This document shows positions 23,946-24,191 of a stretch of 24,191 nucleotides of DNA, piece after piece. The stretch covers positions 1-24,191 of the forward strand of contig DATARD010000391.1 of the NCBI GenBank assembly GCA_036264355.1, in the 5' to 3' direction. Origin of the DNA: UBA5704 sp036264355. Its GTDB lineage: Bacteria; Acidobacteriota; Thermoanaerobaculia; Multivoradales; UBA5704. Positions within the stretch are counted from its first letter, which is position 1; each line of letters starts with the position of its first letter. The position numbers and the translations under genes were made by a program. The notes beneath the pieces were generated by a model. The model was not told where the DNA came from and ran no database searches. It saw nothing but the letters and a program-made list of their open reading frames with translations.

Positions 23946-24191
23946 CTAGGGAGGCAGGCCCTGGCGGAGGAGGGACGCGAGGTGGTCCAGGATCGCGGCG
24001 GTGGTGTCGACGGCATCGTTCGCGTCAATCACGTCGATCCCATCGATCAGCTCGGTGCCGAATTCGCCGGCGCGCGGACGGCTGTGGACGATGCGCGACG
24101 CTTGCAGCGCGCGGTCACGGGAGGAGCCGTAGAGGGTGAAGCGCTCGGCCCGGCCGGCGAAGCGCGGCACGAGGCCCAGGAACGTATCGCG
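23946..24191 (-). CDS. C-terminal end of a DUF900-like alpha/beta hydrolase, 5' part outside window
   Basis: The last 81 codons of a minus-strand gene that enters from the right edge. The frame stays open to 24191 (RDTFLGLVPRFAGRAERFTL), so the true start lies outside. The segment RFTLYGSSRDRALQASR followed by RAGEFG and GIDVIDANDAVD resembles the C-terminal part of DUF900 alpha/beta hydrolases, where the last strand and the region before the catalytic His lie. The usual final His motif is not obvious; HLASLL near the end may be a diverged equivalent. The nucleophile elbow would lie outside the window, so catalytic competence cannot be judged. It may be co-oriented with the XRE gene, which begins 41 bp downstream. 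Confidence 0.6.
   Translation of the reverse strand, partial: RDTFLGLVPRFAGRAERFTLYGSSRDRALQASRIVHSRPRAGEFGTELIDGIDVIDANDAVDTTAAILDHLASLLRQGLPP

Noticed and set aside
1..24191. tRNA, rRNA, insertion-sequence transposase or integrase genes
   Set aside because: No cloverleaf, rRNA or transposase sequence was recognised by eye on either strand.

Overview
The window is GC-rich, densely coding DNA from a Gram-negative bacterium. The best guess is an Acidobacteriota member (Thermoanaerobaculia-like). This is inferred from gene content: a secreted CBM9-like/DUF5916 outer-membrane-type protein, TPR proteins (one with an N-terminal zinc finger), a YebC of the MGRIFETRKH type, and a DUF900-type hydrolase. 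No rRNA or single-copy marker is present to confirm it.

Positions 14698 to 1 (minus strand) hold the first three genes of a hybrid polyketide/nonribosomal peptide cluster that continues past the left edge. In transcription order they are a stand-alone condensation domain (14698-13163), a KS-AT-ACP-C-A-PCP megasynthase (13166-6738), and a C-A-PCP-C-A-PCP-C... synthetase (6741 to beyond 1). Each gene overlaps the next by 4 bp (ATGA, then GTGA), so they are probably one translationally coupled operon. The visible line would add one malonate without beta-keto reduction, then an amino acid of unknown identity, then proline (pocket DVQFIAHVAK), then another unknown amino acid. No thioesterase, epimerase, reductase, tailoring or export gene is in view.

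Positions 14699-17417 hold a divergent yebC (plus strand). A minus-strand group faces it: a small coupled hypothetical, a DinB-family protein, a small membrane protein and an NADPH-dependent FMN reductase.

Positions 17418-17881 have no convincing gene. They hold 15 degenerate 21-bp units in strict phase (17443-17757), about 49% GC, bounded by a 9-bp direct repeat 336 bp (16 x 21) apart. This is the least explained structure in the window.

Positions 17882-24191 hold the DUF5916 protein and a TPR protein on the minus strand. Divergent from these are a small secreted protein and a zinc-finger/TPR protein on the plus strand. A minus-strand XRE-family repressor converges on the latter with overlapping stop codons, and the C-terminal end of a DUF900-like alpha/beta hydrolase runs off the right edge. 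A small exported protein, two TPR paralogues and an XRE regulator together suggest, by gene layout only, a peptide-sensing or stress-signalling locus.
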